A stretch of 64,000 bases of DNA from Misgurnus anguillicaudatus (GCF_027580225.2 NC_073356.2:7905001-7969000), one strand, 5' to 3'; shown: positions 22,601 to 34,513, numbered from the stretch's first letter. Numbers and translations: made by a program. Notes: generated by a model from the sequence alone, not told the origin.

Positions 22601-23129
22601 TAGCTTGCACCAGTTCTTGTTGCACCTTCAGTCTCTGAAGATGGAATAAGATATTGAGCTGATATGATGATCCCTAAATTCAAGCAGATCAAAAAGATTG
22701 TGGCAATCAACTCAGAGATTCTCTTTGTCTGCAAAGAGATGACTGCATGGTACCATGAGCATTTCAGATAGTTTGAGCTCTGTGACAGCACTAACTCCTC
22801 TCTGTCTATGGTGTAGCTAAATGAGCTTAATGGTGCTTTTCCTCTTCCAGCATACAGATTTGGAGACAATTTCATGTGACCCTCAGGCGCTATATTCTGT
22901 GTTAAACAGCCATGAGTGTGGCTGATGCAGCCATTCATAGCCTAAATGGTCGCATTTCAGTTCGTTTTATTTTCAATGCCCAAAACTTAAATATGCACTA
23001 CGTCTGTATGGAATATTTATGGAATTTAACCTTCCCCTATACCTCATTTTGCTCAATTTCCTACTTATCTGTTCATGAGGACATGCTTATTATTAGTGTT
23101 TTTTTGGTTTGTTTGTTTGTTTGTTTTAG
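22601..23129 (+). other. Spacer between the two second-lineage genes
   Basis: The first part (to about 22900) still looks like decayed transposase code in shifting frames. It is followed by AT-rich DNA and a (GTTT)n run at 23107-23126 that forms the polypyrimidine-like lead to the TTTTAG acceptor at 23125-23129. No intact frame is seen. Confidence 0.4.
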
Positions 23130-25320
23130 TGATGGCAGACCAGAAGATGACATTAAGGTTCATTCTCACTGAGACAGATATAAGAAAGGTCACACTGAAT
23201 ATGGGGCCAGCTACAGTGGAGGAATTGATAGGCAATATTATAAAATTGCTGGGACTTGATTACAACTGCACTCTCCAATACAAAGATCCTGACTTTAATT
23301 ACAAGCTATGCAATCTGTCAGATATTGCAGATCTTCCAGATAAAAAACACAATCAAAGTCATCCCTGTAGGCTACTTGATCTGGTACCTGTCTCAGCATC
23401 TGCAGAAAGCTTCGATGACAACCAAAGTACATGAGATACACAGATCCTCACAATCATCGCAGGAGCAACAAACACAGTGGCCAGAGCTATTTGATGTCCC
23501 AAACTTTTCTGTTGACATGCATTATAGACTGAGGCATGCAAATCTGCTGTATCTTAGGATGGAACACACCTTAAAGCAGGGGTCTCAAACTGGCTTGGGG
23601 CCATTTCTAAGACAGACATGTCATCGGGGGGCCGCAGTGCTATTTTAACGTTCAAAAAAGAACAATATTTCTGTAAATGTCATGTTTAATTTCTATTATT
23701 TAATGTATGATAATACTTAAAAAAATATGAGCAGTGGTTTTATCTTTTTAATATATATTACTTTATAAAAGTAAGTAAATCTTTTCTTAACCTTATCTTA
23801 ACTAAGACCTATTATAACCTTGCACTGAACTAACAAATTAAATTTCTGTATACATTTATAAACTATTATAAAAAATTACCACCAGTACGTGTTTCTGTTT
23901 AGTTTTTTTTTTTTTGGATTGTTTTCAGTCATAGTATTGACTTCATTATGTTCTTTGTTATTTCAGTTTTAATTAATTTTCTATTATATGTGGGAAAATA
24001 TTAATAATTGAAAGTGATCCCATAACTTTTGAATGGGTAGTCCATGCTATATAAGCTAGTTGAATAGTAAGCTACATGATAATATATTATACTTCATTAT
24101 ATATAGCAGTATACATACTTTAATCTTCTGTACATTTCTCCACATCTTTTCTCTTTTCTTAACCTGGGCACTTTGATGGCTCTTTTCTTATCTGTAGTTT
24201 AAAATGTGTTGCATTACATCTAGCGCTCTGCCTCTCTATGCGGTGTCTCCATTAGATGCTGTGACTTGTTGATGTGAACTAACCCCACCGCAGCTCAATC
24301 TTTTCTGAGTAACAGCTGATATCCACCTGGAAGTAACAAATCTTCTCTGGACAAACACTACAAAGTCCCGACCAGATTAACTGATCGCATTGTGACAATG
24401 ATATGATTGATGCGAGGTTCAGTTGAGGAATTAAAATCCGATCACGCATTCCGTTATCCTCGACATACGGAGCGCGTGGTTCATGGCTGCGTAGCAACGG
24501 GTGACGCGACCCACGCCACGGAGGGCAACTTCCGCTCCCGAGCACAAGTAAATGCTTTGACTCGTTTTAACGTGTTGTTAGACGCGACATGTGAAAGAAC
24601 ACTAGAACGTTTAAATCAAAAATCAAACGAATATAAAACAAAGTAAATGAAAATTTTTCTGCAGGCCAGATTATGTTATATTTTTGAAAGGTGACGCGGG
24701 CCGCAGAGAGGGGGAGGGCGGGCCGCAAATGGCCCGCGGGCCGGGAGTTTGAGACCACTGCCTTAAAGTAACAAAAAAACCTTAAACATGAGATCCTTGA
24801 AAGTTTGGCAGAGAGCATGTATGACTTCACACCATACCCAAACAATGCTCAGTTTGAAAGTGTTGCAGCAGCATTGATAAACAAGCATCCCTGTCTCCAG
24901 GTAAAAGGCTCAACCAGTCGCTTTACTAGTTGGAAGAATATTTAAAAATATAAAATGGCTAACTACCGATCAAAGCTCATACAATAAGGATGTCTTGATG
25001 TTGCGGTGAATGCTGGTAAGGGTGGATGGCATTCAATCCCAAGAGAACCAGCTAACAAAAATATAAAGAACTCAACTATTTACCCAACTTTCCAGATGGA
25101 ATACAGGCCTCGAGGATGTACGCAAAGTCTTGGTGAATGAAGTCCAAAAAAAGGAACACCAAATGGACGACTTGTGAAAGAGAAGATGGACCTTACCTTT
25201 GCACTAAGATAAAAAAAAGTGGTGGAGTCCACGCCTGCTATAAGCCAGATTGTGAAAAGCTGGCCTGCTCTTTTTCCAGAAGATCAGATATGTTCAAGAG
25301 TGTTATAACTTAGCTATCTT
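23130..25320 (+). pseudogene. Second-lineage SAMD3-like gene, split by a hAT insertion
   Basis: An exon begins after TTTTAG with the ATG at 23132. Its first 60-odd residues again resemble a PB1-like fold (TVEELIGNIIKLLGLDYNC). A 1 nt frameshift lies near 23425. The next block reads QWPELFDVPNFSVDMHYRLR and HANLLYLRMEHTLK, a family hallmark, and is cut at 23577 by a 1.18 kb hAT. After 24768 the frame resumes (LKHEILESLAESMYDF.PYP, FESVAAALINKHPCLQ) and then decays with stops (KMANYRSKL, PALFPEDQ near 25260-25290). It lies downstream of the transposase remnant, the reverse of the gene order in the intact element. Confidence 0.75.
23577..24760. mobile_element. Non-autonomous hAT (1184 bp) with perfect 8 bp duplication
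   Basis: The ends CAGGGGTCTCAAACTGG and (reverse complement of right) CAGTGGTCTCAAACTCCCGG are flanked by CCTTAAAG at 23569-23576 and 24761-24768. Both margins carry GC-rich GGGGGGCCGC / GCGGGCCGC blocks, while the middle is AT-rich. No transposase domain is visible. The duplicated octamer and uninterrupted host reading frame make the boundaries secure. Confidence 0.9.
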
Positions 25321-25820
25321 TCTAACTTATCTCTCTTTATTATTTGATGTCATTGTTCAGTGTTGTTAATACACCCTTATGCTTGCTCATATTTATTCTT
25401 CAGATGTACACATACAAATATTTTTAGAAAAATAGTTAGTCTCGGAGTTCATTTAATGCAAGTGTAAGGAACCCCAAAAGTTGACACTTTAAAAACCACA
25501 CAAGGCGAAAACATTAATCCACACAACCACAGATGATGAATTGATGTCTTGTGGGTTTGTTTGGATTACCATCATGTTCACTTTGTGTGTTTTTTGAAGC
25601 ATCAACTGGGGGTCCCATACACTTGCATTATATACGGGGAGGCTGCAGACCTGGAGCAAGGCAGATTTACGGCCAGAGGCAGATATACAGCCCAGGCAGT
25701 TTTATGACCTTGTTGTTCCTGGTGCGTCCAGTAGGGGGAGAAGAACATACATACGTATGCTACAATTTTAACGTTTAGGCCAGATAGATCAGAAGACAAT
25801 ATGGTTCATAGAAGGCAATG
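25321..25820. other. No gene seen
   Basis: AT-rich sequence past the last recognisable SAMD3-like residues. The right terminus of the second-lineage element should lie here or has been lost. I find no CACAG-like end. Short frames at 25551-25799 show no domain. Confidence 0.35.
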
Positions 25821-26094
25821 GCACACACGCACACACACACACATTCTGGTTTCCAAGTTTTGTGGGGACATTCCATAGACGTAATGCATTTTATACTGTA
25901 CAAACTGTATATTCTATTCCCCTTACCTACCCCATTCCCTAACCCCAACCATCATAGAAAACTTTCTGCTACTTCACATTTTCAATAAACATCATTCTGT
26001 TTGATTTATAAGCTTGTTTGACAAGGTCACAAAAATACTGGTATTCCTATCTTTGTGGGGACAATTGGTCCCCACCATGTGATATTTACCAGGT

Positions 26095-26122
<28 letters not shown>
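25821..26122. repeat. Dispersed repeat bracketed by (CA)n arrays
   Basis: Two CA microsatellites (25821-25843 and 26094-26119) enclose a body that starts TGTGGGGACATTCCATAGAC (25860) and ends GTGGGGACAATTGGTCCCCA (from 26055). TGTGGGGACA/TGTCCCCACA-type blocks with adjoining CA runs are common in cyprinid DNA. The element class is not evident. Cys/Val-rich short frames across it are microsatellite artefacts. Confidence 0.6.
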
Positions 26123-26127
<5 letters not shown>

Positions 26128-26522
26128 GTTTGAATGTAATTATTTATGTATGTTGTGTTTATAATTGTTACCAAAGAAAAGCAAATTTGAGTATGGCAAT
26201 ATCACAACAAAAACAAACTATAACAAAAGGAATATAAAAGAATGTAAACCAACTCTAAAAGTAGAGTAACAATTTGTATAATTAAAAAAATTCAAGTATA
26301 TCAGTTCAAATGAGTCTTATAATCCTCTTTCTTCAGTTCCTTAGAATGAATGTTCCAGTGCTTCAATAATCAAACCTTCAATAATCCAGTGAAACAATTT
26401 GTAGAAATTGCAACGCAGATATCAACAGAAGAAAAGTAGGTGTTTCATGGTGGCTCGCCATCTCACACTATGCACATTCGAAGTTCCAGATTAATGCAGT
26501 CCACAGTAAAGAGATCCAGAAT

Positions 26523-26835
26523 TAGGGCTGCACGATGTGAGGAAAAGTTGCGGTGACATTGTTTAATGTTGCGATGACAATGTGTGTTGCGATAAATATT
26601 TTATATTTTTTCATGTTTTAGGGGCCATTCACATGCCACGCCTAAAAACGCGTGGAAAACGCTAGACACGTAGGTTATTGTCACATGACCTGCATGCTGC
26701 GCTTGTGTCATTCTGAAAGTTAAAATGTTTTTGAAATGCCTGGAAAAAACGAGCGCGTCGCACTGCATGCAAGTCGCGACCGCGGCGCTTCCAGAGCGCA
26801 CATACTGCGCGCCTACATTTGAAATAATGAACTTG
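26523..26835. repeat. hAT-end fragment followed by a GC-rich repeat fragment
   Basis: TAGGGCTGCACGAT at 26523 is the terminus of the hAT family seen whole at 46682-47022, but no partner end follows. From 26621 a different repeat (GGGGCCATTCACATGCC ... CATTCTGAAAGTTAAAATG) runs to about 26835. A relative of that part lies at 39363-39555. Both pieces are truncated. Confidence 0.45.
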
Positions 26836-28514
26836 AGCGCACAATAGCTAAATGCTAAATGCTAAATAGCACTAAATGTCTGACAAGACATTTTCCTCAC
26901 TCTTCTCTCCTTCCTCCGCCCTATCTTCAGCCCTATCCAGAATCTGATTTCTCAGATAACAAAACTGGCCTGTGCACAACACACAGGATACACACTTAAT
27001 CAATGTATACTTCACATGCATCTCTCATTATAAATACACTTTAAACTTTTATACATATCCACTTCAATATAATACACACATTTATTCAATATAAACAGAA
27101 CATTTATCCTTTAACACATGAACATAGTATTAAATCATACATTTTCACATATATACTCAAAATAATCATACAAAACTCACTGATTCCCTCATTTAACAAC
27201 AATATATTTTTATCCTCTTTCAGATTTTCACCGGATGATGACCGGATGGCCTACATCATAGGATTTCAACACGAAAACAGCACGTAGATAAAAAACAAAA
27301 GTTAAGTTCTACTAAGATCTGTTACATTTTATTTCTCAAGAAAATAATGACAAAATAACTTACAGTTTTATCTTCCAGGTGTATTTCTCAAATAAACCTC
27401 TCAAAAAATCCAAACTCATGCTTCAGTTCTCATGCTCTCTATCTTTCCCCTTTCCAGCAGCTTCTGCCTAGGGCGGAGTCAGCGTGACCTACTTACACGC
27501 AACTGGCTGCCCAGTTGTGTAGTGCAGTTCAATGGTTCAAATCAGAATAAAGTTTACTGCAAAAACTTTTTCTTTAGTTTTTTTTCTTTAGTGCTATATA
27601 TTTTCCTTTGTATTTATTTATATTGTAAATAAATAATCTTTGATAGAAAACTTTATCTTCATTTTTTCATTTAGAAATGTCTTTATGTTAATTTATTGTT
27701 TAATAAAATTGCATTTATTTTATCACTACCTCAGACTACAACTGTTTTTGAGCCTGGGTTACATACAGGATATCCAACAAAGTACTTAGGTGCTTCATCA
27801 AAGTAAAGCTGCAGAATTGCCACAGCTGTGTTGAGATAGCAGTAAATATGTGACAGTTTGTTAGAAAAATATATTTGAATATACTAAGTTTTATTTCGTA
27901 TGGACTTCTATATGTTTTCATTTATTGTGATGGTTTAATTAATTCATTTATTTATCTTTATTCAGGCTTCCTGTTGTTTTCAGTAAATAAAAGGAAATTG
28001 CATTAACTCATGCATTAATCATTGCTTAACTGCAAATCAATGTATTCACATCGCCTGCATGTGTCTAGTTTGTATTCAAGCGCAGTTGTCATCTGACAAT
28101 ACACATTAAATTACAGTTTGCTTGTTTTACTAATTTTTGTCAACTAAGAAAATGTGTAATATAATGAAGTATTGGTCAGTATTTGTCTTTATTTTTGTGC
28201 ATAACTGTTGGGGTGGGCTAGCATTGTATAGCAGTGTCTGGGGTATACTAATTTCTTATTATATCTTAATTTTTAATAATTTTTCGAGTGTGAAACCAAC
28301 AGTCTTCTCCAAAGGCGAGATTTTCGAGCAGCTGCCCGACCACTCCGTTGTCCAGACATTAAACCATTGCAAACACTGACAGAGACCAAACAAAGTAGGG
28401 TTGTCAAGTTACTGACGCAATCAGGTGTTTGTGAACCTGTCCCTCATACAAGTGAATACTTTTTTAATTCATGAGCATAAGTTCATGTGGGGCTCCAATA
28501 ACCAGCAGGTGAAT
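26836..28514. other. AT-rich intergenic stretch, nothing recognised
   Basis: Contains runs of ACACATTT/ATAC-rich DNA (26980-27200) and scattered short frames without domains. No splice-linked exons, RNA gene or clear element ends are seen. Confidence 0.4.
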
Positions 28515-28609
28515 GACATCAAAGTACCGTGAGAGTGATTTGAGAAATCATACAGAGAAGTCTGATTTCGAATCCCTCCCGCGGCATTATGATGTCATCC
28601 TCCTGTCGG
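28515..28609. repeat. Foldback motif, copy 2 (left part), target of a hAT insertion
   Basis: AATGACATCAAAGTACCGTG (28513 on) faces CCGCGGCATTATGATGTCAT (28580-28599). The outer right arm TTCTTGCGGCACAGCATGAA now lies at 31536-31555, beyond the inserted 28610-31527 element. Joining the two sides across the duplicated octamer gives the same layout as the copy at 40735-40866. Confidence 0.6.
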
Positions 28610-29053
28610 CAGGGCCGGATTAACCATACGGGCAACTGGGCAATTGCCCAGGGGCCCAAGACCTCCAAAGGGCCCAGGGCAGCAAGGGCACGAGCAAAAT
28701 ACTGTATCTGGTAATCTCCCGCTCGCTGCTTTATATTAAACAAACTGTCAACACGGGCTTTTTTTGCGCTGCAAAGAGAGACGCTGCGCTTATTACTTTG
28801 AACGTGAGTTGAGAGTGGTTGAGTCTCATGCTGACTGACCAATGAAGAGAGGGCCTCATTTTAAGACCCTCTCCTCAATGGTCAGTCCGCATGAGGTGGG
28901 TCAAAGGTTCGCCGAGCATTACGTGACGCAAGGCGTTGGTACAACAGAAAAAAACGAGACACGGAGAAGCTTAGTGGGAGCGCGAAGCGGAAATTAAAAA
29001 AGGAAAAGGACATCAGAAACACAGAAAATGTAAAGTATAAACAGTGGTGTAGT

Positions 29054-30430
29054 TAGGGTGACCACCCGTCCCGCGTAGCGCATGAACGCATAGCGTTTGA
29101 AGCCCAATTCATGCGTCCCGCAAATTGAGACCGTGTCACGCATAATCAATGCATGCTTAAAAAAAGTTGGTCGCTCTATATCCTTGAGCCCCAGACAGCC
29201 AAACGAACATTACTAGACAGTTCGGGCTCACTCGCTACTCGCACGCTACTGTTGCCCCTCAGCTGAACTGTTGACTAGGTTGTTGTCAACTTTTCGTTGT
29301 TGTCATGACAGCGCAGTCTGCACGCAGCCACGCACGTGCATCTCTTTTAGATGCGCGCTTTCCAATTCGAAAAATGGAGAATAAGACTGAGTCTGACTCT
29401 GCACCGCATCATCAATTAAAGAGAGAAGGTGTGGGTACAAGAAAGACTTGGGAAATAAATATTTGTGGCTGAAAGTCCCAAAGATGTCGCCAGTTTTTTT
29501 CCCTGCGCCTGCCTTTACTAACATGCAAGTTCACCATCCTTCCTCCCTCTTCTCGTTCCGTGAACCTCTGGAGTTGTGAGTTAAGGCTTTTTTAACTGTT
29601 TTTGTGTTGTTGAGCAACTCCAATTCCTGTTAATTCTATAATTTTATATTATAATTTATTTAAAGTGAATAAATTATAATGAAAAATAAATTAAATAGCT
29701 AAAGTAAATCGTAAGTGGAAGTGCATCTGTCAATTCACTGAATGTTCAAAATATTATGAATCTTTATTTTAAAAAAATACACATTGGTTGGCCTATTCAT
29801 GAGCATACACCAGCAATTACACATGTTTAGGGGAATAGGGCATTATTAATATGCCATGTACACTGCAAAAAATGATTTTCAAGAAAAAAATGTCTTGGTA
29901 TTTTTGTCTTGTTTTCAGTAAAAATATATAAAAATTCTTAAATGAAGATGCTTTTTCTTGATGAGCAAAACGTCCCAAGAAAATAAGTCAAAAATATCAA
30001 ATTTAAGTGATTTTGTGCACAAAACAAAAAAATCTGCCAATGGGGTAAGCAAAAAAATCTTGAACATTTTTCTAAAACACTAAATTTAAGATTTTTTTCC
30101 TTGTTTTATGCACAAAATCACTTAAATTTGATATTTTTGGTCTAAAAACTAGACTTATTTTCTTGGGACGTTTTGCTCATCAAGAAAAAGCATCTTCATT
30201 TAAGAATTTTTATATATTTTTACTAAAAACAAGACAAAAATACAAGAATTTTTTTCCTAGAAAATAAGTTTTTTGCAGTGATAAGGTGGTATGTGCTAGA
30301 AATGGGTAAACCACTATCAATAAGTCGGCCCGTGGGTCGGGTGCACCGCCGGGTCAGGGAGTGTCCCACATTGTCCCTCAGAAACACACCCCTTGTCCCC
30401 CCTTGGGCTTATTAGCAGGTGGTCACCCTA
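29054..30430. mobile_element. Nested hAT (1377 bp) with perfect 8 bp duplication
   Basis: The ends TAGGGTGACCACCCGTC and (reverse complement of right) TAGGGTGACCACCTG are flanked by GGTGTAGT at 29046-29053 and 30431-30438. The subterminal sequence mentions GTCCCGC repeatedly at the left and GTCCC...CTTGTCCCCCCTTGG at the right. No coding domain is recognised. The short frames at 29303-29524 are not supported. Confidence 0.85.
29861..30280. mobile_element. Large foldback MITE, CACTG-ended
   Basis: CACTGCAAAAAATGATTTTC at the left and AAAATAAGTTTTTTGCAGTG at the right begin two arms of nearly 200 bp that pair along most of their length (for example AAATGAAGATGCTTTTTCTT at 29940 with AAGAAAAAGCATCTTCATTT at 30182). 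The CACTG end suggests a CACTA-type MITE. The flanks (GTA and ATA) give only a partial duplication. Confidence 0.75.
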
Positions 30431-30511
30431 GGTGTAGTCTGCGTGATCCGATCGGCGTATGAAATCAAATTACTATAGCGGCGCAAAAGTGACTGGGGAG
30501 CAGAGAACCCA

Positions 30512-30633
30512 CAGGCGAGTGACAGCAAAGTAGCGCGAGAGCGATTCCAGTTATCACATGGAAAAATCTGCTTTGAATCGCTCTCGCTGTACTTTGACAT
30601 CATCAAGAGGCCAAATGAAGTCGAACCTGCAGT
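30512..30633. repeat. Foldback motif, copy 3
   Basis: GTGACAGCAAAGTAGCGCGAGAGCGATTCC faces GAATCGCTCTCGCTGTACTTTGACATCATC (30575-30604), followed by the shared right shoulder ATGAAGTCGAAC. It lies inside the 28610-31527 element just right of the nested hAT. A partial extra arm (CGGCGTATGAAATCAAATTAC) sits at 30451. Confidence 0.6.
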
Positions 30634-31850
30634 GTAGCTGCTCACGCAACACTGTAAACAAACTGACCACGTGGAAAAGTGAACGAGTGAAGCAGTGCAC
30701 AACATAAAATCCGGAGAGTTAACAACATTTAAATCATCAATCCAGTTTATTACTTTATCTGGAGGTAAGGCTCCAACAAAATAAAACAAGCCGGTGATTA
30801 TGTCATGATGGTTTTTAGCTACCTTCCAGCATGTTTGCTTGTGCTTCACAGTGTTAAACTTCCTTTCTCTGTGTTCATTTGTATGTCTACGTTCAAGATG
30901 TAGCCTATATGATCTTAAACTTCTGTGAGAGAAATCATGTCTGCGTTGATGTTCAGTTCAGACTTCAAATTAAAGATCATTTTCTTCACTTTGGTTTGGG
31001 TGTCTAATATTAGGCTATATGATGGTCTTGTAATAATTAAGTAAAAGCCTATTTTCATTTTTAGACAATGCTTCTATATGCAAAAAATAAGCTTTTTATA
31101 TCAATGACTATGCAAATTAGAGTTAATCCATGGTCATCTTAAATGTGTATTAATTAAAAAGTTCTGTCAAGTGAGCTTCCGTCAACGACGAGGACAACTC
31201 AGCTAAGTTAGCCAGGACTTTTCTACACCACCAGCTTATGTTTACAGCCCGGAGATTATACAGATGCTGATGTGTTTTGTTATCATAGCATCATATGTGA
31301 GTGAGTGTCTTTGATAGGGGACATAGTAGTCCATTTGTATGACCATTTAAATATTTGTAAATCAAAATACACCTGATGACAGTTAGAATTTGAAGTATTG
31401 AGTATATGTACTGTATAATACAGTAATATATTCTGTATATGACCATATTACGGTGATCCTGGGGTCGTGATGATGGGGCCCTTGAATATTGTTGCCCAGG
31501 GTATAACAAACTGTTAATCTGGCCCTGCCTGTCGGTTCTTGCGGCACAGCATGAACTTGAACAAGCTTACTACATTAAACAGTAAGTCACATGATACCGT
31601 CAACATGGCGATCAAGCGATAATGTACCTACTTTTTTGAGCTCATTAAGTAGGTACTCATTGAAATTAAAGGGCCATTTCATCGATAGGAACATTGATCT
31701 TTGTTGAAAGTGGGTCATATTTGTAGTCGAAATGTAACATACATTTAGAATTTTGTGCCTATTTGACAGAGAAAAGACAGGGCACATTTGTATGAAAAAC
31801 TACAATTCCACAATGCACAGCTGTGCAAGCCACTCCCATTCATCGGAACA

Positions 31851-33177
31851 CCGCTCAGATATGCTATTGTGTACATAAATGCCACCACGTTAGTAAAATA
31901 AAGAAAATAGCCACCACTGTGTCTGACAGACACCAATCATGACTTACTTTTAAACATGATGTTACGTTGTGTTACACACAATAACACTCTGGCCTGGTAT
32001 GTAGCAAAGTCTTATTCAAACAGTAACGTGCGGTTTCAGATCCGCAGTACAAATGTCTTTCCAAGTACTTATGAAAGGGTATGCATTAGGGATGGGACGG
32101 TATGAACATTTCATATCATGATTATAGTTATCACGGTTATTAATATTATCATGGTTTTGTTCAAATGAGAAGGACATGTTCAAAAAGAACTGATACACAA
32201 ACTGAAAACATTTGAACAAGTTTTATTTTTGAAAATCACAATTTGATATTTCATGTCCCTGAAATTATTTCTGTGGTAAAAAAATAAATAAATCTGTCTA
32301 TAAATTTTACCGTGAATCAATACAATAAATTATCCCTTAAATGCCTTCTTGTGCAAAAAACTTTGTTGCATGTGCACGCCTGCATCAAACTGATTCTGGC
32401 TGAACAGGATTTACAGCGAGTTTTCAAAATCACGGTTATCAAACACGGTTGTAATGATCATTAAATTTTAAATGATAATACTAACCGTCAGGACGTTTTA
32501 TCATGGTTAATCGTGAAACCGGTAATCGTCCCATCCCTAGTATGCATATTAAAATGCATATTAAATGTTTATTTAGTTATACCAATTTTCTTTTTGTCTC
32601 TTGTTTACTGTAATTACATCTTTGTAATATCAGCCTCATTGCTTTCACATAGACATGTAAAACGCCGCTCAGATATGCTATTGTGTACATAAATGCCACG
32701 TTAGTATAACAAAGAAAATAGAAACACTCACTTTAGTCAGACGTCCGTTTATCCTTGCATCCTGCACACAAACGCGTCCCCTGCACAATATCTCCACAGA
32801 CGCGCTGCCTCAGCTCTTGGAGCTTGTGCTCGTAAGCCGAAACACGTCTTTGAAATAAGCACGCGCAAAGTGCCCCAAACAGTCACAAAACAAACGTTTA
32901 TATCCTTATCTGATGGAGAAATGTTAAACCGAAAGCACACAGCGAGAGTCCGTCCAAGCTCATATACTCCGCAGCGTGTCTGCTCGTAAGCCGAAACACG
33001 TCTGTGAAATAAACACGTCCAAACACGTGCAAAGTTGCTCTCTTGCCTGGAAACATTCACCAAACAAACGCCCATATCCTTATCTGATAACAAACGCCCA
33101 AATCCTTATCTGATGCAGAAATATTATAAAGAAGGCACACAGCGAGAGTACAGGCAGTAGTCTGTCCAAGCTTCTCT
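31851..33177. repeat. Mosaic of duplicated repeat blocks
   Basis: CCGCTCAGATATGCTATTGT plus following sequence appears at 31851-31910 and again at 32665-32723. A block starting TGCTCGTAAGCCGAAACACG appears at 32827 and 32981, making two imperfect units of about 150-190 bp, each ending in ACACAGCGAGAG. A shorter CATATCCTTATCTGAT motif is repeated inside. The pieces look like parts of one dispersed fish repeat that was shuffled. The class is unknown. Confidence 0.5.
32087..32539. mobile_element. hAT MITE (453 bp) with 8 bp duplication
   Basis: TAGGGATGGGACGGTATGA and the reverse complement of the right end, TAGGGATGGGACGATTACCG, are the inverted ends. GTATGCAT flanks both sides (32079-32086 and 32540-32547). 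The interior repeats ATCATGATTA / TATCACGGTTAT motifs. No coding signal is present. Confidence 0.85.
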
Positions 33178-34510
33178 ACACAGCAGAGGCCGATGGTTGT
33201 GGTGTCTTCCCCGGGCTCCTCTACTCAGCTGAAGCCCAGGCTCCAGCCTACTCCTTGGGCTTCTGTTCCTCCATCTGCCTCAGCTCTTTGCTGTATTGTG
33301 GATCATAAAGGTACAATGAACAGCGGATTAGAGCAACACCCTTGCGAAATCACCTTCTTCTATATCATATTGATTAACTTCCGCTGTTATTTTAACATGA
33401 AGTCTGGCTCGCTCCACAACTTCTGTTTAGCTTAGCTTAGCATAAAGATGGCGGCTGATCGTTTTTTTTCCCGTCTGTGTTCGGTTTATTTTCGTAAGTC
33501 CCACCCAGTGATCTGTAATAGGTCTTTAGCGTGAGTGGGTCCCACCCATAGCCCCCACCTTGAAAAAATGCGGAATGAGTGTCTGTAGTCTTTTACTCTC
33601 GACAAAGATACAGCATTTCCTTCTTTCAATGATGCAAAATGACGATTTTTACATCATTGAAAGAAGGAAGTGCCTCACTGAAATGAGTATTTCTCCCGTC
33701 TCAGGAGAAACTGAGGGAATGATGTACGACCATTTAAAAACATGACTGGGGTTCTAATGATACAAAGCTTAATGCAAATGGGTGAAGTTTCCCTTTAATT
33801 ACCTAATCAGTGAGTATGCAGTTTCGGACACAGACACTGTCTTTCATTTGACAGCCAGAGTATTTCTTGATAGGCTAATATTGGCAAAAGCCTGTTTCTT
33901 TTCAGGACGCACAAGCTCAGCTGCCTTTATCATACACTTCTTAAAGTGGCCATTATTTGAGATCCCATTGTTTTAAAGCCAAGCGATATATTTTCTTTAA
34001 CAGAATTCACTTTTCAAGTACAACTACAGAGAACAACCGGTTTGGACTACAGCCCTCTACTTCCCAGATATATGACGTCAATATAAGAGTTTTTCACTAA
34101 CCGCCGCCCACAGGAATATGTCAGTCACCAGCTAAGCTCAAACGGCTCAGCTAAGCTGCTGTCAAATCACAACACACTAAACAAACTACACAATCAGAAC
34201 TCGTTACGTATTTCTGAAGGAGGGGCTTCATAGAACAAGAAAGACATCAGCCCGTTTTTACGACAGTGAAAACAGCGCTATACAGATAAGTAAATCATGT
34301 GAAAAATACACATTTTTTAAACAAAACATATGTTATATTGCGCACCGTAAACACAATCAAAGCTTCGAAAGCACAGGAAAACGACACCTTTAATAAAGTA
34401 ATTTTATTACGAATCATATAGTGAATCATATGTTTTTTCAAATATGATTCTAGCTCATTAACTTTGTCAGTTCTAAGCTTTCCCATGTACTCAGAGCCGA
34501 TCATCCCTAT
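33178..34510. repeat. Dispersed repeat DNA, no gene
   Basis: Contains blocks I associate with interspersed fish repeats (TCTCAGGAGAAACTGAGGGA, then CAACCGGTTTGGACTACAGC and CACAGGAATATGTCAGTCAC near 34030-34130). No open frame longer than 80 codons shows a domain. Apart from the hairpin at 33619, nothing structured stands out. Confidence 0.4.
33619..33667. repeat. Perfect 16 bp inverted repeat (hairpin)
   Basis: CCTTCTTTCAATGATG (33619-33634) is exactly mirrored by CATCATTGAAAGAAGG (33652-33667) around a 17 nt loop. It lies at the left edge of a dispersed repeat block (GAAGTGCCTCACTGAAATGA onward). It could be an element terminus rather than a functional RNA. Confidence 0.65.
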
Positions 34511-34513
34511 ACG

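Larger units (their letters stand above)
28610..31527. mobile_element. hAT-type element (2.9 kb) with perfect 8 bp duplication, hosting two nested elements
   Basis: The ends CAGGGCCGGATTAACC and (reverse complement of right) CAGGGCCAGATTAACAG are flanked by CCTGTCGG at 28602-28609 and 31528-31535. The inner margins pair as GGGCAATTGCCCAGGGGCCC against GGGGCCCTTGAATATTGTTGCC. It contains a second hAT at 29054-30430, which itself holds a foldback element, plus foldback-motif copy 3. No transposase domain is visible, so it is a non-autonomous or deleted copy. Confidence 0.85.

Noticed and set aside
25992..26237. Small Cys/Val- and Thr/His-rich frames
   Set aside because: They are read through the (CA)n microsatellite.
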